Part shown: positions 30,762 to 44,210 of the stretch, in pieces
Numbering within the stretch: position 1 is the stretch's first letter
Layout: every line of letters begins with the position of its first letter
Assembly: GCF_000203815.1 (NCBI RefSeq)
Contig: NW_004457703.1
Coordinates: 62,001-126,000, forward strand
From: Cavenderia fasciculata
Lineage: Eukaryota > Evosea > Eumycetozoa > Acytosteliales > Cavenderiaceae
Length of the DNA stretch: 64,000 nucleotides
Direction: 5' to 3'
The notes under the pieces: model-generated
Seen by the model: the letters and a program-made list of their open reading frames with translations, nothing else
What the model was told of the DNA's origin: nothing
The model's database searches: none
Program-made: the position numbers and the translations under genes

Positions 30762-33350
30762 TAATTAATTGATTAAAGTTGTATTAAATATCGGAAAACT
30801 ATAGAGGAAAAGAAGGATAGAGAATATTAATTTTTGTTGTAGTTGGATCAATTAATTAATTGATTGATTGATGCTGATGTTGATGATGATGATAATGTGT
30901 AAACAAAATGAATAAATAAATAAAAAAAGGAATAAATGAAACAAAGATATATGGATGGGCTTGAGCAGTTAATTAAAAAAGGATATGTGGTAATTAGTTT
31001 TGAATTTGATTTAATTGATTGACGATGGTAATGGTGATGATGATAGTACTGCTAATGTAAAGTCTTGGTTGTTGTTGTTATTGTCGTTGTTGGAAATGGT
31101 GTAGGAATTGATGGAAAGGATGGACTGTTTGGATATAGCGTGACTGACTTGGAATGGTTAATAAAGTAAAAAGCTTATTACCTGATGGTTTTGGTTTGTT
31201 GTTTTTTTTTGTTGTTGATTTTGCAAAAAGAGTGTTGGTTGATGACGACCATAAACTTTAAAAGGAAATTATAGATTGTTTGTTTGTGTGTGATTTGGTT
31301 GGGGTGTGTTTGTTGTTATAATAAATAAATAAATAAATAATCAATTTCCGTTTTTGTTATTATCAATAAAAATATTTACATATATTATTATTATGATTAT
31401 TGAAATAAAGAGAAATCAAGTAACAAGAAGACTAACCCCTCCTCTTGGATAAATAAATCTTGATTGATTGATTGATTGATAGTGTCAATCAACTCTATAG
31501 AAAGGAAAAATTAAAATTAAAATTAAAATGGATAAGCGAGTGAGGGAGTAGGAAGGAGGTAGGAGAGTAGGGTTAGGTTGTATTTACAGAACGTTGATCC
31601 AATTGGATCCAATTGTTGGATGAATCTCTTGTGATTTTTTGGAGGTGGTGGGGTGAGTTTGGACGTGGGTGAAATGAATGAATGATGATGGTGGAATGGT
31701 TGCAGAGAATGATTGTGAAAAAAAAATGATTATTTCACTATTCCCAAAGAGGTTTTTGTCGTTAAATTAAGATCATACAATGTATCGATCGATCTTGAAA
31801 CAAAAAGAAATGTACCCTTTGAAGAATTCTTAGATTCTTTATAAATAATGATGCAGGCTTCAAAAAGGTTAACTGTTTGGATCGTTAATGACAAAGAAAG
31901 AAAGAAAGAAAGAAAGATATAATCTTTTCCAAAAGATTGAATAAATTCAGTCCAACAACAAATTAAGATTTTAAGCAAATATGGTATTTCCTATTTCTGT
32001 TGTTGAAAAAGGTAAAGTTTTGTTAATGGAAGAGTATTAAAAATGGTGGAGCGCCTTCATTCTACCTACCCTTTGTAAGTCTACAATTTCTGCAGAATAG
32101 TAATGATACAAATATTATTGGTAGTACAGAGAGATAGAAAGAAAGAAAGAAAGAATGATTTCCTCAAACCAAACATCCTCAAGAGACTCTTGATCGGGAG
32201 GATATAGAGGAGAAGAGAGCCCTCCTAACCAAATAAGCCACCTTTTTGTATTTATATTTACATTTATTTTTGTTTTTCTCAATAATGCTGTTCTTTTTTC
32301 TCGATAGGGGGTCTATTTTGGGTTTCCCACTTGTTTTTTTTGTAAAATAACTTTAGGTTAGCTCCACGCCATCTCAATGGTGTTGTGTGGGAAAAAGTCC
32401 CTAGACTTTTGAGTATCCACAAACCCGCCTTTTTCCATATCATCTAGATTTCAATCGACCAATAATATAATAATATTATTAACTGGTCAGCTATTGACAT
32501 CAACATTTATTGTTTTGAAATTACTATTTATTATTAACAACTTAATTGTACATAAGGAGTCACCGTGATGATATAAAGAGGTACACAATCGTTGAACGAA
32601 TAATAACAATCTTATTATAAACAGTTAATTGTTGTCCCTCTTTTCACTAATATTAATAAATGGTTGGAGCTCACTCTGTACAAACATTCGAGCTCAAATG
32701 ATGATTGTTGATCAACACCATCATGCTAATAATAACTGGGTGTGCTAAAAATTGCTATCCAACAATTAAAATAAAGAACTTGTCATCTTTGCAGATTGCC
32801 CAACCGATTAACAAAAAAAAAAAACCTTCACATAAGTGTTTTTCGATCTCTTTTCGATAGATATAATAATCATATAATAATCAATCCTAAAAGGGGGAGA
32901 GAAATCTCTACATACTCATATCGGTAAGAATTATTATATTATTCGGTCAGCAGTAGCAACAGAAAATCAAACTACAACACACCTCACTCACTCACCCGTT
33001 GTTGTTGTTGGGTGAATTAGTTCGGGTGTATCTATCTATCATTCTAACATGTCATGACTCAATATAGAAGAACGATGAGTTATTATTATCATCATCCAGT
33101 AGTAAAGGAGTAGTACTACTACTACTACTACTATTACTTCTCCTTCTTCCTCTTCCTACATAATAAATAATAATAATCGAGACAATCAACTAATTTATCG
33201 TTTAATTATTAAAATAGTAGAAACATATCAACTATTTAGTAGCTCTCACTAAGTTGTGTAACATATATAAATTGTAATATTACAGCGAATCTAAACCAGT
33301 CTTTGTTGGGTTAGCAGGCATAATAAACACAACAACAACAAACAAAAATA
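30762..33350. other. 2.6-kb non-coding interval between divergent genes
   Basis: Simple sequence dominates (TGAT, AAAG, ATT, GTT repeats). An open stretch at 31730-31978 (-) is not convincing. Promoters of the ATP-grasp gene and the CH-domain gene must lie here, and a CAA-rich leader precedes the latter. No tRNA is seen. Confidence 0.6.
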
Positions 33351-36300
33351 ATGAAGTCAGCAAACACCCATTCAGCAGGTTTCGTTAGAGAGGAAACCAA
33401 AGATAGTGCAGTTCATTCATATCATAGTGAGGAAAAGGAAGCTCTCGTTGAACATTTAAACTTTGTTTTGAGACAAGACCAATTCTGTAGCAAAAGACTT
33501 CCAATCGATCCAAAGTCTGATAGAATATTTACTGATTTAAAAGATGGTACTATTCTTTGGTAAGTAGAGAGAGAGAGAGAGAGAGAGAGAACTAACAAGA
33601 AGACGATGAAAAGAAGAGAAGAGTCATATTAACAACAATGTTGATTAATACTATATAAAGTAAATTTATAAACGCAATTAGACCTGGATCAGTAAAAGAA
33701 TCTCTAGTTAAATTAACAAATGATAAACAAATCAATGTATTCGAGAGGAATGTTAATCTTGACATTTGTTTAAAGGCTGCCAAAGTAATGGGTTGTTCAA
33801 CTGTTAATATTGGTCCTGTCGATTTTCAAGAGGAAAGAGTTTGTATTCAATTCAAATGGTCGCACAATGATTGATTGATTGATCGATTGAAGATTCTAAT
33901 TGGAATTTATTTTATTTAGAGACATTTAGTTTTATCTATATTATGGCAATTGGTAAAGATTGATCTATTAAACAAAGTATCTAAATTGGCAATTAGAGTT
34001 AAAGGTGAGATATTGGATCTATCAGAGACTGAAAAGGTACAGGATATGTTTGCTGATGAGATTTTGGTGCGTTGGGTTAATCATCATTTGGCAGAGGCAA
34101 ATCATAGTCAAAGACGACGTATCACAAACTTTTCATCTGATATCAAGGATTGTGAAGCTTATATTATCCTTTTCAACCATCTTGCACCGAGTGCCTGTTC
34201 ACTAGATCTACTCAATCAATCGAATCTTGGTGATCGTGCCAATCAGTTTTTGGAATCGGTTGAACGTATCGATTGTAGAAAGTTTATCACTGCCGATGAT
34301 ATTGTCAATGGAAATGGTCGTCTCAATATAGCCTTTATTGCTTATGTATTTAACAAGTTTAATCAAGCCGCCGATGAAGCACCTGTTGTCCCAAGTCAGC
34401 AGGTGGTGGTCATTCGCAAGGCTGAAGAAAAGCTAGAAGAGATTGATCAAGAGATACATAGCATTGACAATGAAATTAGAGCCTACCAACAACGATCACA
34501 TCACAAACAAGAAGTGATAGACGAAATTAAAAGACAGATAGAAGAGATAAAGGTAGAGGACAAGGAGATTGAACAACAATTTGAAGAGCGTGTTGAAACA
34601 TACAAACAAGAACTCTTTGAACAACGTGATCAATACGAATCAACCATTGAGCGATTGGAAAAAGAACTCTTACAACTTGAAGCAGTTGCACCTCCTTCAT
34701 CTGACGTACTCAAGGAACAATTGGAACAAGAAACAAGAGAGGTTGAAATGCTCAGACAAGAGATTGAAAAAGAAACAACCGACCAATTATCTGTCATGAG
34801 AGATCAATCTCTTCAAAGCGAACAAAAATTACAACAAGTTCAACAAGAAGTGGAAAAGGCACAAACAGAGCTCAATCAAGAGCTTGATACATTGAACAAG
34901 GAAAAGGAAATAGTTCAACAAAAGATTGATGCTACTGGATACACAGAGACCAAGAAGCAACTAGATGAAGCACGTCAACAAATCAAAAACATAGAGACCA
35001 ACATCAAAGAACTCAAAGAATCTGAAAAAAACCTCAAGGTTGATTTAAAGGATGCAAAAGAGGATCGTCGTCGCATTGCAGTGGCCAAGCAAAAGATTCA
35101 AGCACAATTAGAGACTGCCAAGACTAGCAACGAAAAGGTGATCAAGAGTAGAATAGAAACCGATCGTATCATTGACAGTACAACTAGACAGGTACGAGAT
35201 CTTAGAGGTGAGGTTGATCGTATTAGAAATGATCGTGTCTATGTTCAACAACAAACAGAGGTTTTAAAGGTGGAAATTGTAGAGGCTGACGAACAGTTGC
35301 AGGATATCAAGATTGAAAAGAAAAAGGTAGAGACGAGGAAACAAGAGTTACGAGAAGAATTGTTTGATAAAGAGGTCGAATTGGAAGAGACTATTATTGA
35401 AAAGGAAGCTCGTATCAGTGTAAAGAAAAAGGAACATAAAGAGATTCTAGATAAAATGCAACGTGTCTTTGAAAGCGAGAAAAAGGAATTGGTAGAAGAA
35501 CGTAAAAAGACACAATTGGAATTGGTTCAAGTGGAAACGGAGCAATTGCGTGCCGAATACCAAACAGAAAATGTAAAGAGAGAGGTGGAACTATTGGAAA
35601 TGAAACATAGATCCTTTCAAAGTGACATTCGTCTACAAATCGCTGAAAAGGAGTTGTACGAACAAGAAGCAGAGAAACTAGGTCGCGAAAACGATAGAAC
35701 AAACAAATTTTTGCAACAAGAAAAGGCAGCCAACTCTGAACTCGAAGAAAGAAACCAAGTACTCCTCGAAAGGAAATCAAAGACTCGAAAAGAACTACAA
35801 AAGCTATCGTCTGAAAATTACAACAAGAGAAAAGAGGCAAGAGAGATTCAACAAAAGAACGAGTCAATGGCCAATGATTTGGACAGCACCCTCGTCATGG
35901 CTCAGAGAATCGAATCAGTCATCAAGAATGAGCAGACCGAGTTGACAATTAAAGAGGCCGAGCTCAAAGACGAAAAGAGACGCCTCAAAAAATTGGAAAA
36001 AGAGAAAAAGGAGCGCCAAGAAGATGCGATTAAAAAGATTGACGAGAAACATGCTCGTGAATTGGCTAGACTCAAGGTTGGTGTCGAAGGAAAACAAAAG
36101 GATCTCATCAAAGTTGGTAATCAAATCGAGGACCTCCAAACAAAGGAAAAGAGATTGGAGGAACGTTTGGCAAGAAATGCAGCTGAAGTGGCTGCAAAGA
36201 GCGAGCGTTTGGAACTACTCAACAACGACAATAAAAAGTCAGAGGAAAAGGTAAAACAACTCGAAAACGATCTAACAAAGGCAATGGAAATGTTGGATCG

Positions 36301-37261
36301 TTCCAAAAAGATAAAAGAGGATTTTAGCAATGAATTTGAATCAACCTCTAGCAAACTAAAGAAACTCAAAGACTCAAAATCAAACTCGCTCAAATTGAAA
36401 TCAGCTACGGAAAGTGAGAAGAAATCATTGGAAGAACGTTTGGCAAAGGCAAAGAGCCTACTCAATCTTACAAGCAATGAATTAAAAAAGCTAAGTTTGG
36501 ACTCTGACAAGATCATCAAACAAGAAACTGAAAAATTAAGAACATCATCTCCAAAGAAATCAAGATCATCAAAAAGAGCTGGAGATAAAGAAGATGAAAA
36601 GGATAAAGATGATGAAAAGAAAAAGAAAAAGAAAGATAAAGAGGAATTAAAGCAAGTCTTACCAGAAAATCCAAATATCAAAGAACAACAACAAGAACAA
36701 GAACAAGATGTAATAATAGTAAAAGAACAAGAAATTAATACAACAACGGAAAGTGGAGATCAAGTAATAGAAGAAAAAGAAGAACAAGATGTGAAAATAG
36801 AAGGACCAAATCAAATTATTGAATCAACAAAAGAGGAAGAAAAAGAAGAAGGAGTAGCCCAACAAGAAACTCAAGAAGAAGAAGAAGAGGTCAAAGTAGA
36901 GGAAGAAGTAGTCCAACAAGAAACTCAAGAAGAAGAAGAGGAGGTCAAAGAGGTTGCAAAGGACAACAATAATGAACCACCCATTGAGGAGCTTGTTGTT
37001 GTTCAACAACCCAAAGAGGAGATATTCATAAATAACATTACAGAGGATATTGAATCAACACCAACACCAGTACAAGACCAACCAGTTGCCATAACTCATT
37101 CAAAATCATCTTCACATTCAAATCTTTCGCCACTTGAAATGACAAGACTTAAAAGAGAGGAAAGAGAAAAAGAAAGAGAAACAAAGAGATTGGAATTGGA
37201 AAAAATCAAAAGACAGCTTCAGTTGGAAGAAGAGGATGATGGCGCAGGTGCTACCTACTAA
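33351..37261 (+). CDS. plastin-type tandem CH-domain protein with long coiled coil
   Basis: Three exons, 33351-33559, 33661-33838 and 33920-37261; phases 2 and 0; 1,242 residues. Two calponin-homology domains occupy about residues 25-145 (LVEHLNFVLRQD, DLKDGTILCKFINAIRPGSV, RRHLVLSILWQLVKIDLL) and about 165-270 (ILVRWVNHHLAEA, DCEAYIILFNHLAP). They resemble the plastin/fimbrin actin-binding type. Residues about 285-1010 are almost continuous heptad-rich coiled coil (Glu/Lys/Gln/Leu). The tail is acidic, with a duplicated VxQQETQEEEEEVK unit, and ends with a second short charged helix. Likely role: actin binding or crosslinking through dimerisation. It differs from interaptin and fimbrin in layout. 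A CAA-rich leader precedes the ATG. Confidence 0.85.
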
Positions 37262-38139
37262 ACCTTGGAATGCTACCCCCACCCACCCCATTGTATCAAA
37301 TTGATTAGATTTAACCCCCCCATCATCAAAACACAGGTGTTGTTTAAAATTTAGCACCAAAAAGTATAAATAAAAAATGTAATATATCACAATCATTGGA
37401 ACTTTTGACATCCCAATCCCATTACCACTCTACTCTTTTTGTTTTTTGAACAGAGTTGATTACTCACTGTATGATGTCTGAATGAAAAATCAGTATTCTC
37501 AATGCAATCAGTTGTTGTTTTTTTGGGTAGTGATCAATGAGTAGCATGGCACTCATACAATGGGATACATATCGAAAGAGGTGGTGTATTAGTAATGAGC
37601 GGTGGTTAGATTCGATATCAGAATGTAAGTAGTATTTTATGCATTCATTTGGTGGTTGTGGTAGTGTTGTTGTTGTTAATGAAATCAATTTTAATAGTGA
37701 GGGTTAACAAAATATTATGATTAAAAAGACTTCTTCTTCTCAGGCTGGATTGATCAATCATACCTGTATTGATTTTAATCAAACTAACATACCACCCACC
37801 CCATTTATTGGGAAATACCAATAACGATTGTTGTCATATGATGTTACATTTCATTTTTGTATTCATTGTACACTCACACTCTGACTAGTAATAGCTATCT
37901 TTTGGATCAAAGTGTGAATACTACTACTGTGATGATGGGTGCTTTTGGATTGATTCAATCAAAAAAAAAGAATAAATACAAATAAACACATTAAATTTAC
38001 TCTTCTCCTGCTCTGGTTCCCATTCCAAACCAAACCATCAAATATTAATTCATATCCATTCCATTCCATTCATTTTCATTTTGTGTCTTTTTTGAATATC
38101 AATAATAGAAATAATTATTACCAATAATATTATTCAATA
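37262..38139. other. intergenic before the Cys-rich secreted gene
   Basis: About 880 bases. A run of C-rich blocks (about 37275-37325) follows the CH-gene stop, and AAATAAA-type signals lie near 37365-37375. The last 200 bases before the next ATG are A/T-rich and probably promoter. No gene is seen. Confidence 0.6.
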
Positions 38140-39604
38140 ATGAAAAAATCTATATTAATTTTAATAGTACAGGTACTATTAATACTGGCAACAGTAAGTT
38201 GTTCAGAGTTGGAAAAAGAATTTAGAGGACATGGTGATGATGCATGTGGAGGTTGTCCACGTGGAATGTATTGTGCCGTTGTCAATGGCAGGGGTACTTG
38301 TCTTTTCGAACCATCTCCAACCCATGCTCCACAAGATTGTGAATCCGTAACCGATCTCAATAGATGTCCATCTCCACAATGTAAACTCGTCAGTGCTTCT
38401 GGATGTTGTGGTCAAAGACGTAAACTCTGTGTCACCAACACTATCATCAATCCACTTATCTTCCCACCTCCATCTCAAACCTGTAACTATAACAGTACCG
38501 TTTGTCTCAAGGAAGTTCTCACCAACCAAATCTATGAAATTCCATCAAATTGTCAACCAAAGAAGGGTTGGGAATCTTTTACTCCAAATACTCGTAAGTC
38601 TACTAAATAGATTGTATACATTTGTTTCACATTCTAATCTTTTTGTTTTTCTTTTCTTTTTTTTTTTTCTTATAGAAACCTGTGCCTCTTTGAATTGTAC
38701 TGGTCGTGGATTAGTTTGTGGATACGGTCAAAATACCGAGTGTATTGGTACCAAGTGTTGCACATATGTTCCATTCTGTGTACATGCAAGCAAATTATAT
38801 CCAGGTCATGGTGGAGGAGGTGTTCATCCACCCCCACCACCACCACCACACGGACCATGTCCAGTGTCACCAAAGGACATGGCAGGACTCCAAATTGTAT
38901 GCAGAGCATTAGACTGTTCATCTGAAGGAAAGTCATGCATTGGTTTCTTTGACAACAAGTGTCCACAAGGTAGTTGCTGTGGTCCATATGCTCGTTGTGA
39001 TGTCAAACCAACACGTCCATGGTCAGGTCCACAACTCAAGTTTGTTGTCTCTGAGGAATTTGATTATCCAGAAAAGAAGGTTGAAGAAAAGAAGGTTGAA
39101 GAAAAGAAGGTTGAAGAAAAGGAACACAAGCAAAAGAAGAAAGTAGAGACCTCTCATGCCATCGATACCCAAGAGACACAACAAACACAAGATCTATTTG
39201 TTGGAGGATCATGTGAATCATTACAAAACCCATGGTCTTGTGGTTCCTATCCACAATGTAGATGGGCTACCATTGAAGGTTGTTGTGGTCATTCACAATC
39301 AATGTGTCTAAGTGTCAATGCCTCTCGTTGTCATCCACAATTCCCATTCGGTTCAAATAGACCATTGTGTTACACTGATATCATCGGTAGACAGAATGTA
39401 ATGCTCGACGATCCATGTGTTACTCTTCCAGCTAGATTCAAGCAATACGATCCATTCATTGGTACTTGTGAATCATTGCGTTGTAACTTGGTAGGTCTTA
39501 CCTGTGCCATGGCTAAACTCAGTCCATGTCAAGGTAATGCTTGTTGTCATGATGCTGCTCTTTGTGTACCTCGTTCTGCTTTACCACCACGTCCACTTTG
39601 GTAA
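38140..39604 (+). CDS. secreted Cys-rich protein with follistatin-like repeats
   Basis: Two exons, 38140-38593 and 38676-39604, phase 1; 460 residues. The signal peptide is MKKSILILIVQVLLILATVS followed by CSELEK. The rest is rich in paired Cys: CGGCPRGMYCAVVNGRGTC, CPSPQCKLVSASGCCGQ, CASLNCTGRGLVCGYG, CRALDCSSEGKSCIG, CESLRCNLVGLTCAM. Several units have the CxxLxC...C pattern seen in dictyostelid FOLN-like and spore-coat or matrix proteins. A His/Pro-rich hinge (about 205-220) and three KKVEEK units from a 15-base tandem repeat (about 39070-39120) interrupt the Cys regions. A role in the extracellular matrix or spore coat is likely, but the exact orthologue is not recognised. Confidence 0.82.
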
Positions 39605-39829
39605 ATAAATAAGTAGTAGAGCGTGTGAAAGGTATTGATAGTCATTGCTATGCTTATAATCAACAAACAAACAAACAAAATTAAAGAAATAAAATAAAAT
39701 ATTAAAATATTTGTTTTTTAAATTAACATCCCGATGAACGAATCGATTCTTTTGTGTAAATTGGGGAATGAACTTTTGATCATTGAATATACCTCTCTTT
39801 TCTCTCTTTCTTTTTTGATCAAGTAAATT

Positions 39830-40141
39830 ATGTATCTATTTAGGAGAGCAACTACTTTGGGCTCATCTCCTTATTTATCTTCACTATCATCATCTTCTCC
39901 ATCATCATCAATATCATTTTCTGTTTTAAAGTTTAAATCTGGATTATCGTCTTCATCTTCATCTTTATCTATCAATAACAGAAAAGATATCAATAATAAT
40001 AATATAAAGTACACTACAACTAGTTGTAATAATAATAAACTTTCATTACTCTACAACAATGATAATAACAAAAATGTAAATAGATTCTTCTTTTCATCAA
40101 CATCTCTGAGAAGAAGTAATGGTTCAAATGGTTATAGATTA

Positions 40142-40207
<66 letters not shown>

Positions 40208-42196
40208 CAACAAAGAAATTATAGTAGTAGTAATAATAATAATAATGGATCAACAACATCTACAAGAATAAGATTAACATCAAATTCATATATTCAAATT
40301 GGAGCAATGATTACATTTTGTATTGGAGGAATATTATTATTTGTATTTGATTTGGATGGTCGTTTGGTTGATGCCATTTATTGTCAAGAAAGACCAACCC
40401 CGTCTGATAGTGAAACTATCATTGTACATACTTCACATGAAATCAAAGAACAATTGGAAGAGTTGGAGGAAAAGGTATCAAACGGTAAAATTATTTGGAG
40501 TTTAATTGGAAAAGATATATGGTTGTTGGCATTTGGTGTGATCACTGCCTTTTTATCATCATGGGTTGGAATACAAATACCAAGAGTATTTGGTAGTTTG
40601 GTTGATTGTTCAAAAGCTGGAAAAGACCTAACTCAACCGGCTCTGCATGCAGTAGCTGTTCTAGTGGTACAGGCAACACTTAATTTTGTGTACAGTGCTT
40701 CTATATCGATCAGTGTGGAAAGGTTCTCGGCAAACTTGAGAACCCTTTTATTTGAATCACTACTCAATCAAGAGATTGCATTCTATGATCAAAATTCCAC
40801 CGGAGATCTTGTAAATAGACTATCGAGTGATGTGCAATTGGTTCGATCGGCCTTGAAACATTCAGTGTCGATGGGTGTCAAGAGTACTGCTCAAATAGTT
40901 GGTGGTGCCATATCACTGTACATGATATCACCACAACTGTCTTTGTCAATGGCAGCGGTCGTACCAACCATGGTTGCCATTGGATCGATCTATGCCAAAT
41001 GGCTCAAACGTCTCAGTAGAGAGGCACAAGCAGCTCAAGCTAAATCAACTATCGTAGCAGAAGAGGCAATGGGTAATATTAGAACTGTGGTTGCATTTGC
41101 TGGCGAGCAAAGAGAGGTTGCAAGATTCACTGCCAAAAGTCAGAGATCACTTGATTTGGCAACAGAGAGTGGTATTCAAATAGGAATATTCCAAGGTGTC
41201 AGTGCAATGGCTCTCAATGCAGTCAGTCTACTCGTCTATTGGTACGGTGGATCATTGGTTGCTAGTGGAGATATTACATCTGGCCAGTTGACATCATTTA
41301 TCATTCACACAATGAGCATGCAAGCATCGTTTGCTCAAATATCAATCCTTTTCACACAGATATCATCTGCCATTGGAGGAATGGATCGTATCTCTGAAAT
41401 GGTCAACCGAACACCAAAGATTCTTTCAAACATGGGCAAGACACTCGACAAGGTCGATGGAAATGTCAAGTTTTCCAACATTCACTTTAGATATCCAACA
41501 CGTAAAAATGTACCAGTTCTAAAGGGTTTGTCACTTGATCTCCTTCCAGGACAGGTAGTTGCTTTGGCTGGGCCAAGCGGAGGAGGAAAGAGTACCATTG
41601 CAGCGCTACTTGAACGTTTTTATGACACTGAAAGCGGTGATATATTTATTGATGGCGTACCTATTAGAGAATTGTCACCCCGTTGGTTACGTGGCCAAAT
41701 TGGTATTGTCAACCAAGAACCAGCTCTCTTTGCAACTACCATTGCTGAAAATCTTAGATATGGTTGTCCAGAGGCAACAGATGAGCAGTTGGTGGAAGCT
41801 GCCAAGTTGGCAAATGCTCACACCTTTATTAGTTCATTCTCGAACGGATACGATACAATGGTTGGTGAACGTGGTGTACAACTTTCAGGTGGTCAAAAAC
41901 AACGAATTGCCATTGCAAGAGCCATTCTAAAGAACCCAAAGATCCTCATTTTGGACGAGGCAACATCTGCTTTGGATAGTGAAAGTGAAAAGCTTGTACA
42001 AGAAGCACTCCAAAACCTTATGAGAGGTAGAACTACACTAGTCATTGCTCATCGTCTAAGCACTGTTCAAAATGCAGATGCCATTGCTGTCATTTCAAAT
42101 GGTATTGTCTCTGAATTTGGTAGTCACGATCAATTAATGGCAAAGAAAGGAATGTACTATAAATTGGTTAAAAATCAATTACAAAAGAAAGACTAA
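39830..42196 (+). CDS. mitochondrial ABCB half-transporter (ABCB10/MDL-like)
   Basis: Single exon, 788 residues. The first ~150 residues are Ser/Arg/Asn-rich, start with MYLFRRATTLGSSPYLSSL and lack acidic residues early on, as expected of a mitochondrial presequence. They include an Asn tract from a 60-base AAT repeat. A hydrophobic segment (IGAMITFCIGGILLFVFDL) follows. The six-helix ABC membrane domain spans about 225-505. The nucleotide-binding domain is complete: Walker A GPSGGGKST (about 580), Q-loop NQEPALFATTIAENL, signature LSGGQKQRIAIARAIL (about 684), Walker B ILILDEATSALD and the VIAHRLST His. It probably exports peptides or a haem/iron-sulfur-related compound from the matrix as a homodimer. 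The gene ends 69 bases from the converging FAD enzyme gene. Confidence 0.9.
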
Positions 42197-42230
42197 ATAA
42201 AAACTAAACGAGTACTATGATATGAAATAA

Positions 42231-42261
<31 letters not shown>

Positions 42262-42265
42262 TGTT

Positions 42266-43857
42266 TTAGGCACCAATTCTTTTATAAATATTTGATTTAA
42301 ATCTTTTGAGTGAAAAGTCATCCAAAGGGATTGGTGTATCGATGTCCATGACCAAATCTAAAACAATTTGACCAATGGCAGGTCCAAATTTGAAACCATG
42401 TCCAGAACAAGGACTGGCAATAATTATATTACGATGTGATGGATGACGATCAATAATAAAGTGAAAATCAGATGTATTGGTATAATGACATAGTAGTGTT
42501 TTGGTATTACTATCTAATTTGTTATTTAATCCTGGCATGTATTTACCAACAAAACCAGATACCATATCTTGGTATTCTTGTGGGTATTCTGGTTTTGGAC
42601 TATCCATTGAATCTAGTACTGGTCCAGAATGATGATATCCTACCTTGACACCTGGAATATCAATTTGTGGAAGTGAATAATAAATTAAATCCTTTCCTGC
42701 ATAATTGATTGTAACTGGATTTGAATACATTGTATAGTCTATTGTGGTGGTGGTGGTGGTGGCAGTTGATTGTTTGGGTTGATAATAAAATACCTTTTCC
42801 ATTGAAATATTGACAGGAATACGTAATCCCAATTGTGAACGTAAAAGTAAGTCATTGATCCATCCACCAGCAGCCAAAACAATCTTTTTAGCTACAAATG
42901 TTTTTTGATCAAGAGTCTTTACAGTGACCATATTATCATTTTCAACAGTGATTGTATCTACCTTTGTTTTATCAAACAAAGTTGCACCATATTTTTGAGC
43001 CAAAGACCAAAGTGCTCCAACTGCTTTTGATGCAAATACCACTCCACTATCTGGCTGGTAAACAATTAATGTTTCCTTATCAAATTTATATTGTGGGAAT
43101 CTCTTGTTTGCTTCTTTATATCCTAAAATACTATAACTTATTTTATTCTATAAAAAAATTAAAAAAAATAATTAATAAATAAAATATTAATATTAATATT
43201 AATATTAATATTTCAAACATACATTATCATAGGCAATTAATAATTGTCTAAGTGCTTCTTCATCGAATGCACCAAAATCAAGACCACCAGTGATATGTAT
43301 TAATTTTTGTTTTGATTCCTTTTCTACTTGTGCCCACAATGGATAGGCAATCTTTGATAATTTTACATATATATCCTCTGGATATGAGTATCTGATAATT
43401 CTACCATCTCCATGTGAACTGGCAATTAATTAATTATAATAATAATAATAAATAAAAGAATAAAAAAAAAAAGGTTAAGATATTTATAAATAAAATTTTG
43501 AATCGAATCATCATCCATCATATGATTGTCGATCTCTATCTATCTATCTATGTAGATGAATACCAACCTTCCATTAGAATGCATCTTCTCGAATTGTTCA
43601 AGTAATAATACTTTTAAACCACTCTTTGCCAAGAGATAGGCAGAAGAAGTACCTGTAATACCTCCACCTACAACAATGACATCATAGGTTTCATCTTCCT
43701 CTTCACCATGATGATCTTGTTGCGATGTATCTTTATTCTTTTTTTTCTTTTTCTGTTGTTCTTCGAAATCTTGATTGATGGCAGACTCTTGTTGTGATGT
43801 TTCAATATGTGACTTTAACGATTTCAATCTTCTAATTATACTTCCTGTATGATACAT
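42266..43857 (-). CDS. FAD-dependent oxidoreductase, sarcosine/pipecolate oxidase-like
   Basis: Three exons on the minus strand, 43857-43568, 43418-43223 and 43147-42266; phases 2 and 0; 455 residues. A charged Gln/Lys-rich N-terminus precedes the FAD-binding Rossmann motif [20 protein letters not shown] and the strand-ending Glu of LLLEQF. After the first intron comes [13 protein letters not shown], the counterpart of the SSHG/RIIR motif in monomeric sarcosine oxidases. The C-terminal region has [20 protein letters not shown] and [20 protein letters not shown], typical of the MSOX/PIPOX group that binds FAD covalently. Likely reaction: oxidation of an N-methyl or cyclic amino acid with release of hydrogen peroxide. 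No clear C-terminal peroxisomal SKL is present (ends KRIGA). Confidence 0.86.
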
Positions 43858-44210
43858 ATTGTGTGTGTTTGTGATTTATCTACTAGTAGATTATCGTCGT
43901 CGATATTTTTGTATACAAATAAAATATAAATAAGATACAGATACAGATACAGATAGATACAGATATATAGGTACGATTTACAACTGTAAAGTTTAAACAG
44001 CCAGCCCCTTCAACCACCATCACATCATCGCCACTAAAGAAGATCTTTTGGTGAAAACTAACATGGGGTAAATTGAATTTTGAGGTTTTTTAACTAAAAC
44101 GAAGTCACCTGATGATTAGTATTTCTCTTGATTATTCTATTCATTCTCTCTTCTTGCTTCTCGATTCTTCTTTTTGATTGACGAGGACGATATATCCGTC
44201 AACCGATAAA
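43858..44210. promoter_or_regulatory. divergent promoter between FAD enzyme gene and pop1
   Basis: About 350 bases with a CAGATA repeat (43935-43968), T-rich and mixed sequence. No gene is seen. It should contain both start regions. Confidence 0.5.
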
